DNA of 64,000 bases, from positions 372,001 to 436,000 of the forward strand of contig CANMQE010000002.1 in NCBI GenBank assembly GCA_947499975.1, given 5' to 3'. Made by a program: the position numbers and the translations under genes. This stretch comes from an uncultured Sphingomonadaceae bacterium. GTDB taxonomy: Bacteria > Pseudomonadota > Alphaproteobacteria > Sphingomonadales > Sphingomonadaceae. How positions within the stretch are numbered: the stretch's first letter is position 1; each line of letters opens with the position of its first letter. The notes beneath the pieces were generated by a model. The model was not told the origin of the DNA. It ran no database searches and was given only the letters and a program-made list of their open reading frames with translations. Of this stretch, positions 1 to 9,636 are shown in pieces.

Positions 1-984
1 GATCAGTTCCATCGCCCGGATCTTGGGCGCGCCGGTGATGGATCCGCAGGGGAAGATCGCGTGCAGCACGTCCACCGCGCTGGCATCGTCTTGCAGTTCG
101 GCCAGCACCGTCGTCGTCATCGTGTGCAGCGTGGGATAGGTTTCGATGGCGAAGGGATGCTCCACCCGCACGCTGCCGGCCCTGGCCACGCGGGACAGAT
201 CGTTGCGCATCAGGTCGACGATCATCAGGTTCTCGGCCTTGTCCTTCACGGACTGGCTCAGCTCTTCCTTCAGCGCCGCATCTTCGGCAGCGGTGCCGCC
301 GCGCGGGCGGGTGCCCTTCATCGGCTTTACCTTGGCCTTGCCATCGCGCAGCGCGAAGAACAGTTCCGGGCTGAAAGACAGCAGCCAGTCAGACCCGTCG
401 AAGATCAGTCCGGCGTATCCGGCAGACGCGGTGGGACGGATTTTCGCATAGAGTGCCAGCGGATCGCCGCGCGCAGCGCCAGCCAGCGGGAAGGTGAGAT
501 TGGCCTGGTAGATGTCGCCCGCGCGGATCGCCTCCTGCAGCGCATCGAAAGCGTCGAGATAGGTGCCCGTCGAAACCTGCGGATCCAGCGGCCCGATGCT
601 GGCGTCTGCCATGCTGCCTTCAGGCATTTTCGCGGCCAGCCAGCCATCCACCTCGGCAGCGGGAATGATCTCGGGATCGTCGAACAGGCCCAGCCACACC
701 AGCGGCCCGGCGCTGCCGCTGCGCGATGCGGCCAGCGGCATCAGCCTGTCTTCCAGCGCCAGCCCCGCTTCGTAGGCGAGATACCCTGCAAGATGCTTCC
801 CGCTTGTTCGCCGCGCCGCGTCAGCCTCCGCCAGCACGCGCGCCACGTCCTCGGCCCGCCGTGCCACGAACACCTGCGAGGGATCGGTGAAGCAATGCGC
901 ATCACTGGCGCCTTGCGCGCGCGCATCATCAAGCAGGACGAAGGGGGACTTGCCATCCATTCCGCCCGCTCTAGGGTCCGTCAT
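1..984 (-). CDS. pabB: Aminodeoxychorismate synthase component I, cut by the left edge
   Basis: Converts chorismate, with glutamine-derived ammonia, to 4-amino-4-deoxychorismate for folate synthesis. 328 codons are visible; the gene runs off the left edge, so the end of the chorismate-binding domain and any fused PabC lyase domain cannot be seen. The reading frame carries the family motif PMKGTRPRGG, whose Lys (K223) is the residue that separates PabB from anthranilate synthase (Ala there), then LMIVDLMRNDLSR, and ends in FPCGSITGAPKIRAME at the edge. ATG at 984 is used; a second in-frame ATG at 960 is possible. The start lies 35 bp from the divergent ATPase gene, so the two promoters must overlap. 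Confidence 0.93.
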   Translation of the reverse strand, partial: MTDPRAGGMDGKSPFVLLDDARAQGASDAHCFTDPSQVFVARRAEDVARVLAEADAARRTSGKHLAGYLAYEAGLALEDRLMPLAASRSGSAGPLVWLGLFDDPEIIPAAEVDGWLAAKMPEGSMADASIGPLDPQVSTGTYLDAFDALQEAIRAGDIYQANLTFPLAGAARGDPLALYAKIRPTASAGYAGLIFDGSDWLLSFSPELFFALRDGKAKVKPMKGTRPRGGTAAEDAALKEELSQSVKDKAENLMIVDLMRNDLSRVARAGSVRVEHPFAIETYPTLHTMTTTVLAELQDDASAVDVLHAIFPCGSITGAPKIRAMELI

Positions 985-1019
985 GGATTACGGCAACAAT
1001 CGAATAGGGACGGGCGAAA

Positions 1020-2555
1020 ATGGCAGCAGCCGCCGATATTTTTCTGGGCAACGATCTGGATGGCAACCGGCAGGCGCTGGACCTGTCGCGCGCCAATCGG
1101 CACGGCCTGATCGCAGGGGCCACCGGCACCGGCAAGACGGTGACGTTGCAGGGCATGGCAGAAAGCTTCTCCGCCCACGGGGTGCCGGTATTCGTGGCCG
1201 ATGTGAAAGGCGATCTGTCCGGCATCGCCATGCCCGGATCACCGCAGTTCAAACACGCCGACAAGCTGGAAAGCCGCGCGAAGGAACTGGGCATGGAGGA
1301 TTACGCCTATTCCGATAATCCTGTCGTGTTCTGGGATCTCTACGGCAAGAAGGGCCATCCCATCCGCACCACCGTATCGGAAATGGGGCCGCTGCTCCTT
1401 TCCCGCCTGCTGGACCTGAACGATACGCAGGAAGGCGTGCTGCAGATCGTGTTTCGCCATGCCGACGAGAACAATCTGCTGTTGCTGGATTTCGAAGACC
1501 TGCGTGCCATGCTGGCCTGGGCCTATGACAATTCCAAGGAGCTGTCGGGCGAATACGGCAACGTGTCGAAGCAATCGGTGGGCGCGATCCAGCGGCAATT
1601 GCTCAGTTTCGAATCGCAGGGGGCGAACCACTTCTTCGGCGAGCCCGCGCTGGAGATCGACGATTTCCTGACAGTGGACGATCAGGGGCGCGGCGTGGTG
1701 AACGTGCTGGCGGCCGAAGAGCTGATGCGCAGCCCCAAGCTTTACGCCACCTTTCTGCTGTGGCTACTGGCCGAACTGTTCGAATCGCTTCCGGAAGTGG
1801 GCGATCCGGAAAAGCCGAAGCTGGTGTTCTTCTTCGACGAGGCGCACCTGCTGTTCGACGATGCGCCCGACGCCTTGCAGGAAACCATCGAGCGGGTGGT
1901 GCGCCTGATCCGGTCAAAGGGCGTGGGCGTGTATTTCGTGACGCAGAACCCGATCGACATTCCGGAAGAAGTGGCGGGCCAGCTTGGCAACCGGGTGCAG
2001 CATGCCCTGCGCGCCTTCACCAAGAAGGATCAGCGCGCGATACGGGCGGCGGCGGAGACCTTCCGCATCAATCCCGATCTCGACGTGGAGGAGGCCATTA
2101 CCGAACTTCGCGTGGGCGAGGCGCTGGTTTCCACGCTGGACGATGAAGGCGCGCCCACCATCGTGCAGCGCACGCTGATAAAGCCGCCGCGCAGCCGCCT
2201 TGGCCCGCTGACCGCAAAGGAACGGCTGATCATCCAGTCATTGAGCCCGCACGATGGCAAGTATGACGAGCGCGTGGACCGCGAGAGCGCGGCAGAAGTG
2301 CTGGCACAGAAAACCCTCGACGCCGAGGCAACGGCGGAGGAAGTGGCGGACAAGGGCAGGGAGGAGGTGCGCAAGCAGCCCCGCAAATCGCCCTCCATCT
2401 GGGAAAAGGCTGGCAAGAGCGCCGCCCGCGCAGCGGCTGGTTCGCTCGCCTCGATCGCGGTGGCGACCGCGATGGGCCGCAAGTCCAGCGCAAGCCCGCT
2501 GCGCACCGGCGCGACGGCATTCGTGCGCAATATCATCGGTGGATTGATGCGCTAG
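1020..2555 (+). CDS. HerA/YjgR-like ATPase (DUF853)
   Basis: A 511-residue cytoplasmic P-loop ATPase of the DUF853 (E. coli YjgR) family, related to the HerA/FtsK translocases. Walker A is GATGTGKT at residues 33-40; Walker B is LVFFFDEAH near residues 268-276, with the Glu expected for ATP hydrolysis. After the ATPase core comes a charged linker (about 420-460) and a small hydrophobic/basic C-terminal tail ending in NIIGGLMR, typical of the family. The molecular job of DUF853 proteins is not established. It is divergent from pabB and convergent with the histidine kinase gene, whose stop is 7 bp away. Confidence 0.9.
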   Translation: MAAAADIFLGNDLDGNRQALDLSRANRHGLIAGATGTGKTVTLQGMAESFSAHGVPVFVADVKGDLSGIAMPGSPQFKHADKLESRAKELGMEDYAYSDNPVVFWDLYGKKGHPIRTTVSEMGPLLLSRLLDLNDTQEGVLQIVFRHADENNLLLLDFEDLRAMLAWAYDNSKELSGEYGNVSKQSVGAIQRQLLSFESQGANHFFGEPALEIDDFLTVDDQGRGVVNVLAAEELMRSPKLYATFLLWLLAELFESLPEVGDPEKPKLVFFFDEAHLLFDDAPDALQETIERVVRLIRSKGVGVYFVTQNPIDIPEEVAGQLGNRVQHALRAFTKKDQRAIRAAAETFRINPDLDVEEAITELRVGEALVSTLDDEGAPTIVQRTLIKPPRSRLGPLTAKERLIIQSLSPHDGKYDERVDRESAAEVLAQKTLDAEATAEEVADKGREEVRKQPRKSPSIWEKAGKSAARAAAGSLASIAVATAMGRKSSASPLRTGATAFVRNIIGGLMR

Positions 2556-2562
2556 GCGCCGT

Positions 2563-3948
2563 TCAGGCCGGCATCCTGATCTCCGCGATCAGGCCGGTAA
2601 CGCGGCCATCGCGGGCAATGCGATTGAAGAGGTGCAGCGTGCCGCCATGCTGTTCGGCAATGGCGCGTGCCAGCGTCAGGCCCAGGCCCGCGCCGCCCGT
2701 TTCGCGGTTGCGCGACGTTTCGCCGCGGGTGAACGGTTCCATCATGTCCCCGATCCGCTCGTCGGGAATGCCCGGGCCGCTGTCCTCGATGCGGATCACG
2801 GCCAGCGATCCTTCCTTCAGCATGTCGATGCGCGCCTGCCCGCCATAGCGCAGGGCATTGCTGATGAGATTTCGCAGCGCGCGGCGCATCCAGGTGGTGC
2901 GCAAGGGCAGGGCAACGCGCTGCGTCTCGCCCAGCATCACGTCCTCGCCCATGTCCTCATATTCCTCCACCACGGAGGAGACGAGAGCGGCAAGGTCCGT
3001 CCGCTCCAATGGATCGCTGGGGTGGCCCACGCGGGCCAGCGAGAGAATGTCGTCCAGCGAATTGGTTATGTCCTCGATGGTGGCCGCCATGCGCGCACGC
3101 TCGGCATCGTCTTCCACACTCTCGATACGCACGCGCAGGGCCGCCAGCGGGGTCTTCAGATCGTGGCCGATAGCCCCCAGCATAACGTTCTTTTCGTCCA
3201 GCAGGCGGGCGATGCGCGCCTCCATCGCATTGTGCGCGGAAATCAGGCGGCGGGTATCCTGCGGCCCGGTTGGCTCGATCGGATCGCCGGCATCGGGCAC
3301 ACCGCCGAATTGCTCCACCCGGCGGGTAAGCGCGGCAAGCGGGCGGGTAATGCGCCGCAGCAGCAGGGCGAGGCCGCCCACCAGCACGATATAGAGGATT
3401 GCGGTCTGCAGGATAACGCCCTGCAGCGCGCGCACGTTGCGCGCTGGCTCGGGGACGCGGGCGACCAGCCAGCGATCGGCTCCGTCGCGTTTCAGCCCGG
3501 CGATGATGACGCGGCCTTCCCGGTCGAAGCCGCGGGTGAACAGGCGCGGGGAATTGCGCATCGCGTCCAGCGTGAAGCGGTCCTGCCGCACCTCGCGGGT
3601 GAACACCACCAGCTCGTCCACCGCCACGCCCTGCTCGCGCAGTACGTCGCGCAGGATGGTTTCGCGCCTCTCGTCCCGCGCCTCGCCGATGCGGGGCGAA
3701 TCGAGCGCACGTTCGATTCGGATGCGCCTGCGTTCCGCGCGGCCCCGCCTCTGCGGGCTGTTCTCGCGCACGTCGATGCGCGGATCGCGCACCAGCTGGA
3801 ACGCGAGTGTGCTGATCACCTCGAAATCCATCCGCCGCTGTTCCGCGCGGTATTGCAGAATGGCCGAAAGGGTCTGCGCCACAAGCAGCGCCAGCGCCAC
3901 TGACAGCAGCATCTGGCCGAGCAGGCTCTTGGGCAGGAAGCGTTTCAT
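2563..3948 (-). CDS. Sensor histidine kinase, EnvZ type
   Basis: A 461-residue inner-membrane kinase. A TM segment lies at about residues 10-32, followed by a periplasmic sensor region rich in Arg/Glu of about 140 residues, a second TM at about 178-200, HAMP, then HisKA with the phosphoacceptor H262 in AIGHDLKTPL (His-Asp rather than the commoner His-Glu). The ATPase domain has the N box LISNALRYGG, G1 DSGPGIPDE and G2 GGAGLGLTLA. It lies 19 bp after its cognate response regulator gene on the same strand, and the EF-hand gene heads the row. The signal sensed is unknown; the operon neighbour makes divalent cations a candidate. Confidence 0.92.
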   Translation of the reverse strand: MKRFLPKSLLGQMLLSVALALLVAQTLSAILQYRAEQRRMDFEVISTLAFQLVRDPRIDVRENSPQRRGRAERRRIRIERALDSPRIGEARDERRETILRDVLREQGVAVDELVVFTREVRQDRFTLDAMRNSPRLFTRGFDREGRVIIAGLKRDGADRWLVARVPEPARNVRALQGVILQTAILYIVLVGGLALLLRRITRPLAALTRRVEQFGGVPDAGDPIEPTGPQDTRRLISAHNAMEARIARLLDEKNVMLGAIGHDLKTPLAALRVRIESVEDDAERARMAATIEDITNSLDDILSLARVGHPSDPLERTDLAALVSSVVEEYEDMGEDVMLGETQRVALPLRTTWMRRALRNLISNALRYGGQARIDMLKEGSLAVIRIEDSGPGIPDERIGDMMEPFTRGETSRNRETGGAGLGLTLARAIAEQHGGTLHLFNRIARDGRVTGLIAEIRMPA

Positions 3949-3967
3949 GTAAAGTGCGCGGCCTGCC

Positions 3968-4705
3968 TCAATCGCTATCCGGCGTGAAGCGTCGAACTTC
4001 CGCTGCCAGCATGTAGCCGCCGCCCCACACGGTCTGGATCAGCTTGGGATCGCGGCTGTCCACCTCCACCTTGCGGCGCAGGCGGCTCACCTGGTTGTCT
4101 ACCGCGCGATCGAACAGATGCGCCTCGCGGCCCTGCACCATGTCCAGCAGCCGGTCGCGGTCCATCACCTGGTTGGGGTGATCCAGCAGCGCCACCAGCA
4201 GGCGGAATTCCGCTGTGGAGATCGGCACCACCGTGCCATCCTTGTCGGACAGGCGGCGCTTCAGCGGGTCGAGCTGCCAGCCTTCGAATTCGTAATGCGC
4301 ATCGGTGCCATTGTCCGCCGGTTGTTCGCTACGGGTCGCGCGGCGCAGGACGGACCTGATCCGCGCCACCAGTTCGCGCGGTTCGAAGGGCTTTACCACG
4401 TAATCGTCGGCCCCGATTTCCAGGCCCACGATCCGGTCCGTCGCCTCTCCCCTCGCGGTGAGGAAGATGACCGGCAGATTGCGGCTTTCCACCAGGTGGC
4501 GGCACAGCGAAATGCCATCCTCGCCTGGCATCATGATATCCAGCAGCACAAGATCCGGCACGAATTCCTGCAAGGCGGAACGCGCCTTTGCCGCGTCGGA
4601 GGCCTGCCGCACGGCAAACCCCTGGCGCGACAGATAGTCGGCCAGGGGTTCACGCAGGCTGGCTTCGTCATCCACCAGCAGCAACCGGATCTGATCGTCG
4701 CTCAT
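3968..4705 (-). CDS. OmpR-family response regulator
   Basis: A 245-residue DNA-binding response regulator. The receiver domain (about 5-120) has the acidic pocket D12/D13, phosphoacceptor D56 in LVLLDIMMPG, a Thr in IFLTARG and Lys in YVVKPF. The C-terminal winged helix (about 140-240) has the usual OmpR-type sequence ending in VWGGGYML. It is in the same strand and close spacing (19 bp) with the downstream sensor kinase gene, and starts 9 bp after the stop of an EF-hand protein gene, so all three are probably cotranscribed. Targets cannot be told from the sequence. Confidence 0.93.
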   Translation of the reverse strand: MSDDQIRLLLVDDEASLREPLADYLSRQGFAVRQASDAAKARSALQEFVPDLVLLDIMMPGEDGISLCRHLVESRNLPVIFLTARGEATDRIVGLEIGADDYVVKPFEPRELVARIRSVLRRATRSEQPADNGTDAHYEFEGWQLDPLKRRLSDKDGTVVPISTAEFRLLVALLDHPNQVMDRDRLLDMVQGREAHLFDRAVDNQVSRLRRKVEVDSRDPKLIQTVWGGGYMLAAEVRRFTPDSD

Positions 4706-4714
4706 ACCGGGCGA

Positions 4715-5266
4715 TTATCCGCGGTTCTGGCGACGTTGGGCGCGCCGTTCCTGACGCTGCTCGCGGCGTTCGTCAGCAGTGATCGTGCCATCATTGTTGG
4801 CGTCCGCGTGGTCGAACCGCACGAGGGCGGCGCTGGTGAATTCGGCTTGCGTGATCGTGCCATCGTTATCGGTATCGGCGCGTTGCATCATGTCCTGTCG
4901 CATGCCGCCACGGCGGCCCATGCGGTGGCCACGGCGATTCTCTCCGCGTTCGGCGCGGCGTTCCTCGCGCATTTCCGTGCGATTTTCGCGGGCGGACTGC
5001 ATTTCCGCAAAGCTCAGCATGCCATCGCCATCGGCATCCATACGGTCGAAACGGGCGCGGGCTCGTGCTTCGCGGTCGCTCGCGTCGATCACGCCATCGC
5101 TGTTGGCGTCCATGCGGGCGAAGCGCTGGGCAACGCGTTCTTCGACATCGGCGCGCGTCATTTCTGCACCGCGCGCCGGGGCGTCCTGTGCAATCGCGCC
5201 ACCGGCAACGCCCAGCGTCGCCAACGTGGCTGCGGCGGCCAGGCCGAGGGTTTTCTTCGTGTTCAT
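4715..5266 (-). CDS. Secreted EF-hand calcium-binding protein
   Basis: A 183-residue exported protein. A signal peptide occupies about residues 1-26 (cut near AIAQ). Four EF-hand loops are readable: 53-64 (DANSDGVIDASD, with Asp instead of Glu at position 12), 77-88 (DADGDGMLSFAE), 121-132 (DTDNDGTITQAE) and 145-156 (DANNDGTITADE). Loops 2 and 3 are separated by a strongly basic, Arg/Met/Gly-rich stretch and the C terminus is Arg/Gln-rich. ATG at 5266 is chosen because GGAGAG lies 7 nt upstream; the tandem ATG at 5269 is the alternative. It is first in a row with a response regulator (9 bp gap) and kinase, which suggests a link to calcium or other cation sensing. Confidence 0.85.
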   Translation of the reverse strand: MNTKKTLGLAAAATLATLGVAGGAIAQDAPARGAEMTRADVEERVAQRFARMDANSDGVIDASDREARARARFDRMDADGDGMLSFAEMQSARENRTEMREERRAERGENRRGHRMGRRGGMRQDMMQRADTDNDGTITQAEFTSAALVRFDHADANNDGTITADERREQRQERRAQRRQNRG

Positions 5267-5340
5267 CATTGCTCTCCAATTCCTATCGGTAGAGCAACGG
5301 GGCGCCGGCTTGAAGGGGGGGAGGAGGGATCCGGCACCCC

Positions 5341-5369
5341 GCCACTCTCTAGACCGGGTATAGAGTGGC
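5341..5369. repeat. Inverted repeat upstream of the EF-hand gene
   Basis: Perfect 8-bp arms GCCACTCT (5341-5348) and AGAGTGGC (5362-5369) flank a 13-nt centre. The repeat lies about 75 to 100 bp upstream of the EF-hand start and about 135 bp after the aminopeptidase P stop. It could be an operator for the EF-hand/two-component operon; no T-run follows, so a terminator is less likely. Confidence 0.4.
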
Positions 5370-5503
5370 AATGTCGCAGGAGTTTGCCGCCAGCGCACGC
5401 AATTGTCGCACTTTGTCGCGCGCAGCCAATGCCGTTCAGCGCCTGCTTATCTGCCGTTGGCGCACGTTCAGTAACTGCCTCGAAACGCGCGCCATCGCGG
5501 CTG

Positions 5504-7312
5504 TCACAAGGGCTTGCAGGCTTCTTCCAGCCACTGCAGCACATCGCCTTCCACCTGCGGCGCGATTACGTCGCGCACCTTGGCGTGATAGGTGTTCCAC
5601 CATTCGATCTCGGCGGAGCTGAGCAGGCTCTTGTCCACCAGCGTGCGATCGATCGGTGCGAAGGTGAGGGTTTCGAAGCCCAGCCATTCGCCTTCGCCGC
5701 CTTCGATCTCGCGCTTTTCCACCAGCACGAGGTTCTCGATGCGGATGCCGTATTCGTTGGCCTTGTAATAGCCCGGCTCGTTGGAGAGGATCATGCCCGC
5801 CATCAGCGGCTGGTCCGTTCCGGTTTGCGATCCGCGGGGCTTGGCAATGCGCTGAGGCCCTTCGTGAACGCCAAGGAATGCACCCACGCCGTGGCCCGTG
5901 CCGTGGGCATAATCCACGCCCGCCATCCACAGGTGCTGGCGTGCCAGGGCGTCCAGCGCGGAGCCGGGGGTGCCGGGCGGAAAGGTCTGCATGTCGAGCG
6001 CGATGTGGCCCTTCAGCACGCGGGTAAAGCGGTCGCACACGTCGGAGGGCGGGGCATCGGGGCCGGTCCAGATGGTGCGGGTAATGTCCGTCGTTCCATC
6101 GGGATACTGGCCGCCTGAATCGACCAGGTAGACGCTGTTCGGCTCCAGCTTGATGTTGCTTTCCTCGTCCACGCGGTAGTGCGGGCTGGCACCATTGGGG
6201 CCTGCGCCGCTGATCGTGTCGAAGGAAAGATCGCGCAGCAGATCGCTGTTGGCGCGGCGCAGTTCGTGCAACTTTGCCGCTGCGGCCAGCTCGTCCACAT
6301 TGCCGGTTGGTGCCTCGACGCTCAGCCAGTGCAGGAATTGCGAGATCGCAACGCCGTCACGCGCCTGCGCGTCGCGGTGGCCCTGCTGTTCGGCAGGGGT
6401 CTTGATCGCCTTGGGCAGAACGGTGGGATCGTCCCTGGTGACGATCTCGGCGCCCACATCGTCCAGCCGCTGGAAAATCGCTGCGACCGAACGCTGCGGA
6501 TCGGCGGCCACGCGCTTGCCGGCAAGGGCATCGAACGCTGCGGAAAACTCGTCCCGCGGGCGGATGCGCACGGCATTGCCCAGCGCCTGCGCCACTTCGG
6601 CGGGCACCTTGTCCGGTGCGATGAACCAGTCTGCCGTGCCATCGGACTGAACCATCAGGTAAGACAGGGCGACGGGCGTGTGATCCACATCGGCGCCGCG
6701 AATGTTCAGCGTCCAGGCCACGGAATCCAGCGCGCTGATCACCACCGCATCCAGCTTCTCGCTCTTCAGCCATTCGGCAATCTGACCGCGCTTTTCCGCG
6801 CTGGATCGGCCGGTGAGGGTATCGTCCTGCACATAGGCCTGCGCATCGGAAGGCTGGGGCTGGTCTTCCCACACGGCATCCAGCGGATTGCTGTCCACCG
6901 GCACCAGCTCTGCACCGGCGTCGGCCAGCTTTTTCGCGACGGACTTTGCCCAGCCGCGCGTATGCAGCCAGGGATCGTAGGCGATACGCGCGCCTTCAAC
7001 GGCGTTCTCGGCCAGCCAATCGGCCATCGAATCGTCGGGCACGGATTTGTATTCGTAGAGCTGCCCGCTCACCTGCTGGCGCACCTGCAAGGTATAGCGA
7101 CCGTCGACGAACATGGCTGCCTTGTCCTTCAGCACGGCCGCGCTGCCGGCAGACCCGCCAAAGCCGGTAAGCCAGGAAAGGCGCTGGGCGTAGGCTCCGA
7201 CATATTCGGAAAGGTGCTCGTCACTGATGGGGATCACGAATCCGTCCAGATTGCGGCGGGCAAGCTCCTTGCGCAGAGCATCGAGGCGGGCTTCGTGGGT
7301 TTGCATCAGCAT
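5504..7312 (-). CDS. pepP: Xaa-Pro aminopeptidase (aminopeptidase P, M24B)
   Basis: A 602-residue cytoplasmic metallopeptidase that removes N-terminal residues preceding proline. It has the long three-domain architecture of the eukaryotic-type aminopeptidase P: two creatinase-like N-terminal domains (about 1-310) and a pita-bread catalytic domain. Metal ligands can be read: Asp residues in LVDSGGQYPDGTTDITRT, His in HGTGHGVGAFL, Glu in SNEPGYY and a final Glu in the ENLVLVEK region. No signal peptide. It is divergent from a secreted oligopeptidase gene (128 bp between starts), so both genes may serve peptide use. The start ATG at 7312 could alternatively be the second Met two codons later. 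Confidence 0.92.
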   Translation of the reverse strand: MLMQTHEARLDALRKELARRNLDGFVIPISDEHLSEYVGAYAQRLSWLTGFGGSAGSAAVLKDKAAMFVDGRYTLQVRQQVSGQLYEYKSVPDDSMADWLAENAVEGARIAYDPWLHTRGWAKSVAKKLADAGAELVPVDSNPLDAVWEDQPQPSDAQAYVQDDTLTGRSSAEKRGQIAEWLKSEKLDAVVISALDSVAWTLNIRGADVDHTPVALSYLMVQSDGTADWFIAPDKVPAEVAQALGNAVRIRPRDEFSAAFDALAGKRVAADPQRSVAAIFQRLDDVGAEIVTRDDPTVLPKAIKTPAEQQGHRDAQARDGVAISQFLHWLSVEAPTGNVDELAAAAKLHELRRANSDLLRDLSFDTISGAGPNGASPHYRVDEESNIKLEPNSVYLVDSGGQYPDGTTDITRTIWTGPDAPPSDVCDRFTRVLKGHIALDMQTFPPGTPGSALDALARQHLWMAGVDYAHGTGHGVGAFLGVHEGPQRIAKPRGSQTGTDQPLMAGMILSNEPGYYKANEYGIRIENLVLVEKREIEGGEGEWLGFETLTFAPIDRTLVDKSLLSSAEIEWWNTYHAKVRDVIAPQVEGDVLQWLEEACKPL

Positions 7313-7440
7313 TATGGCGTCTTCCCGGTTTCAGAGGAAACAAATTGGCGTTAGGGCGCAGACATAGGCCTTTGCACTGCAGGTTTCCACCCGCACTAGC
7401 GCAATCTCAGGGCCAGGTATTTCCAGGAGACGCCGAACCG

Positions 7441-9636
7441 ATGGCCACCATTTGCAACATCACCCTTGCCGCCCTTGCCATCCTCGCTACGTCCCTTCCC
7501 ACCAGCGCACAGACGCAGGCCGAAGCACAGGCCAGAACTCCGGCACAGGATAGCGATTTGAACTACGATACCTCCATCAAGCCGCCCCGCGCAGAGCAGC
7601 GCGAGCACAGCTACACCTTTCACGGCATCACCATTTCCGATCCGTGGCACTGGCTGCGCGACCAGGGTTATCCCACCATCGATGACGAGGACGTGCTGCA
7701 ATACGTCCGCGCCGAGAACGCCTATTTCGAGGCGCAGATGGAGAGCCACAAGCCGCTGGTGGAAGACCTGTTCACCGAGATGCGTGCCCGCATCAAGGAA
7801 GACGATGCCAGCGTGCCACAGCGCGACGGGGAGTTCGAATACTGGTCCGAGTTCGAAACCGGCGGGCAGTATCGCAAGTATTACCGCCGCCCCGCCGGCA
7901 GTAACGAGCGTATCCTGATCCTCGATGTGCCGGCGCTGGCGGAAGGGCTGGAATACTTCAGCCTCGGCGCGTTCTCGGTAAGCGAGGACGGGCGCTATCT
8001 CGCCTATTCCACCGACACAACGGGCGGCGAATTCTACACCGGCTTCATCAAGGATCTGCAGACCGGCGAATTGCTGGACGATCGCATCGCCAATGTGAAC
8101 ACCGCCCTCGTCTGGGCGGCGAATGACAGCGTGCTGGTGTATGGCCGCGCCAACGAGCACTGGCGCGTGGACCGGGTGTTCGCCCACACCATTGGCAAGG
8201 ATGGGGACAGCGACCGGGAAATCTACCACGAGGAAACGCTGGGCTACACCGCATCGCCAAGTGCGAGCGCCAACCGTGAATGGCTGGTGATCTCCACGGG
8301 CGACAACGAGACGAGTGAGGTGATGTTCACCCGCATCGACGATCCGACAGGCAAGCTGACCGTCATCAAGCCGCGCGAGGTTGGCGTGGAATACGCCGCC
8401 GATTTCCGCGAGGACACGATCTACATCTGGTCGAACGACAGCCACGTGAACTTCCGTCTCGCCACGGCGCCCATTGCCGATCCGGCGAACTGGACGACGC
8501 TGATCGCGGGGTCGGACGAATTCTATTTGACGGGTTTCGAGCTCTTCAAGGATTTCTACGTCACCGAGGGTCGGCTGAACGGGCTCGATCAGGTGCAGCT
8601 GCGCTATTACGACGATCCCGCCCGTGTGGAGTCGATCGCGTTTCCCGAAGCCGCCTACGATGCGGGAACGGGCAACAACCCGGAATGGGACGTGGATCGC
8701 ATCCGCTTGACCTACGAGAGCCTGATCACGCCCGATACGGTGTATGATTATCGCGTGGCGAGCCGCGAGCTGGAAACGCTCAAGGTGCAGGAAATTCCCA
8801 GCGGCTTCGATCCCTCACTCTACACCGTGGAGCGGCTGAAGATTCGCGCGCGCGACGGGGCGATGGTGCCGGTCAGCGTGGTGTATCGCAAGGATCGCCC
8901 GATGGCGGACGGCAGCAATTCGGCACCACTGCATCTCTACGCCTATGGCGCCTATGGCTATGCCGTGCCGCCGGGCTTCTCCACCTCGCGCTTCTCGCTG
9001 ATCGACCGGGGCGTGGCCTATGCCATCGCGCATATTCGCGGCGGCGACGATCTGGGGCGCAACTGGTATCTTCAAGGCAAGATGGCCGCACGCACCAACA
9101 CCTTCAACGACTTCGTCGACGTGGGCCGCGGGCTGGTGGAATTGGGCTACACCGCCGAAGGGCAGGTGTCCGCCAGCGGCGGTTCTGCGGGCGGTGAACT
9201 GATGGGCGCGGTGGTGAACCAGGATCCCGCGCTGTTCGGTGCGATCGTGGCGCATGTGCCGTTCGTCGACGTGCTGAGCACCATGCTGGACGATACCTTG
9301 CCGCTGACGCCGGGTGAATGGCCCGAATGGGGCAATCCGATCGAAAGCAAGGCTGCCTTCACGCACATCCTCAGCTATTCACCCTACGACCAGGTAAGCC
9401 GGCAGGACTATCCACCGATGCTGGTGACGGCAGGCCTGAACGATCCGCGCGTCACCTATTGGGAGCCGGCGAAATGGGTCGCCAAGCTGCGCGAATACAA
9501 GACCGACGAGAACATCCTCATGCTGAAAACCAACATGGGCGCGGGGCACGGCGGCAAGTCGGGTCGGTTCGAGGGATTGCGCGAAACGGCGGAGGAAGTG
9601 ACCTTCATCCTCTGGCAGTTGGGGGTGGAGGAGTGA
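7441..9636 (+). CDS. Secreted S9 prolyl oligopeptidase / oligopeptidase B-like
   Basis: A 731-residue serine peptidase of family S9A. A signal peptide (about 1-22, ending TSAQ) exports it to the periplasm. The N-terminal part (ISDPWHWLRD, a family hallmark) leads into a seven-bladed propeller, and the C-terminal alpha/beta hydrolase carries the nucleophile in SASGGSAGGELMG, the Asp in GLNDPRVTYWEPAKW and the His in GAGHGGKSGRF. The GGSAGG elbow and the WEPAKW segment fit the oligopeptidase B branch better than true prolyl oligopeptidase. The start at 7441 is chosen because it gives the signal peptide and has AGGAGA 12 nt upstream. The downstream thioesterase gene overlaps its stop codon. Confidence 0.9.
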   Translation: MATICNITLAALAILATSLPTSAQTQAEAQARTPAQDSDLNYDTSIKPPRAEQREHSYTFHGITISDPWHWLRDQGYPTIDDEDVLQYVRAENAYFEAQMESHKPLVEDLFTEMRARIKEDDASVPQRDGEFEYWSEFETGGQYRKYYRRPAGSNERILILDVPALAEGLEYFSLGAFSVSEDGRYLAYSTDTTGGEFYTGFIKDLQTGELLDDRIANVNTALVWAANDSVLVYGRANEHWRVDRVFAHTIGKDGDSDREIYHEETLGYTASPSASANREWLVISTGDNETSEVMFTRIDDPTGKLTVIKPREVGVEYAADFREDTIYIWSNDSHVNFRLATAPIADPANWTTLIAGSDEFYLTGFELFKDFYVTEGRLNGLDQVQLRYYDDPARVESIAFPEAAYDAGTGNNPEWDVDRIRLTYESLITPDTVYDYRVASRELETLKVQEIPSGFDPSLYTVERLKIRARDGAMVPVSVVYRKDRPMADGSNSAPLHLYAYGAYGYAVPPGFSTSRFSLIDRGVAYAIAHIRGGDDLGRNWYLQGKMAARTNTFNDFVDVGRGLVELGYTAEGQVSASGGSAGGELMGAVVNQDPALFGAIVAHVPFVDVLSTMLDDTLPLTPGEWPEWGNPIESKAAFTHILSYSPYDQVSRQDYPPMLVTAGLNDPRVTYWEPAKWVAKLREYKTDENILMLKTNMGAGHGGKSGRFEGLRETAEEVTFILWQLGVEE

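Noticed and set aside
61..1110. Plus-strand open frame over pabB and the start of the DUF853 gene
   Set aside because: The minus strand encodes clear PabB motifs to the left edge and the DUF853 gene starts at 1020.
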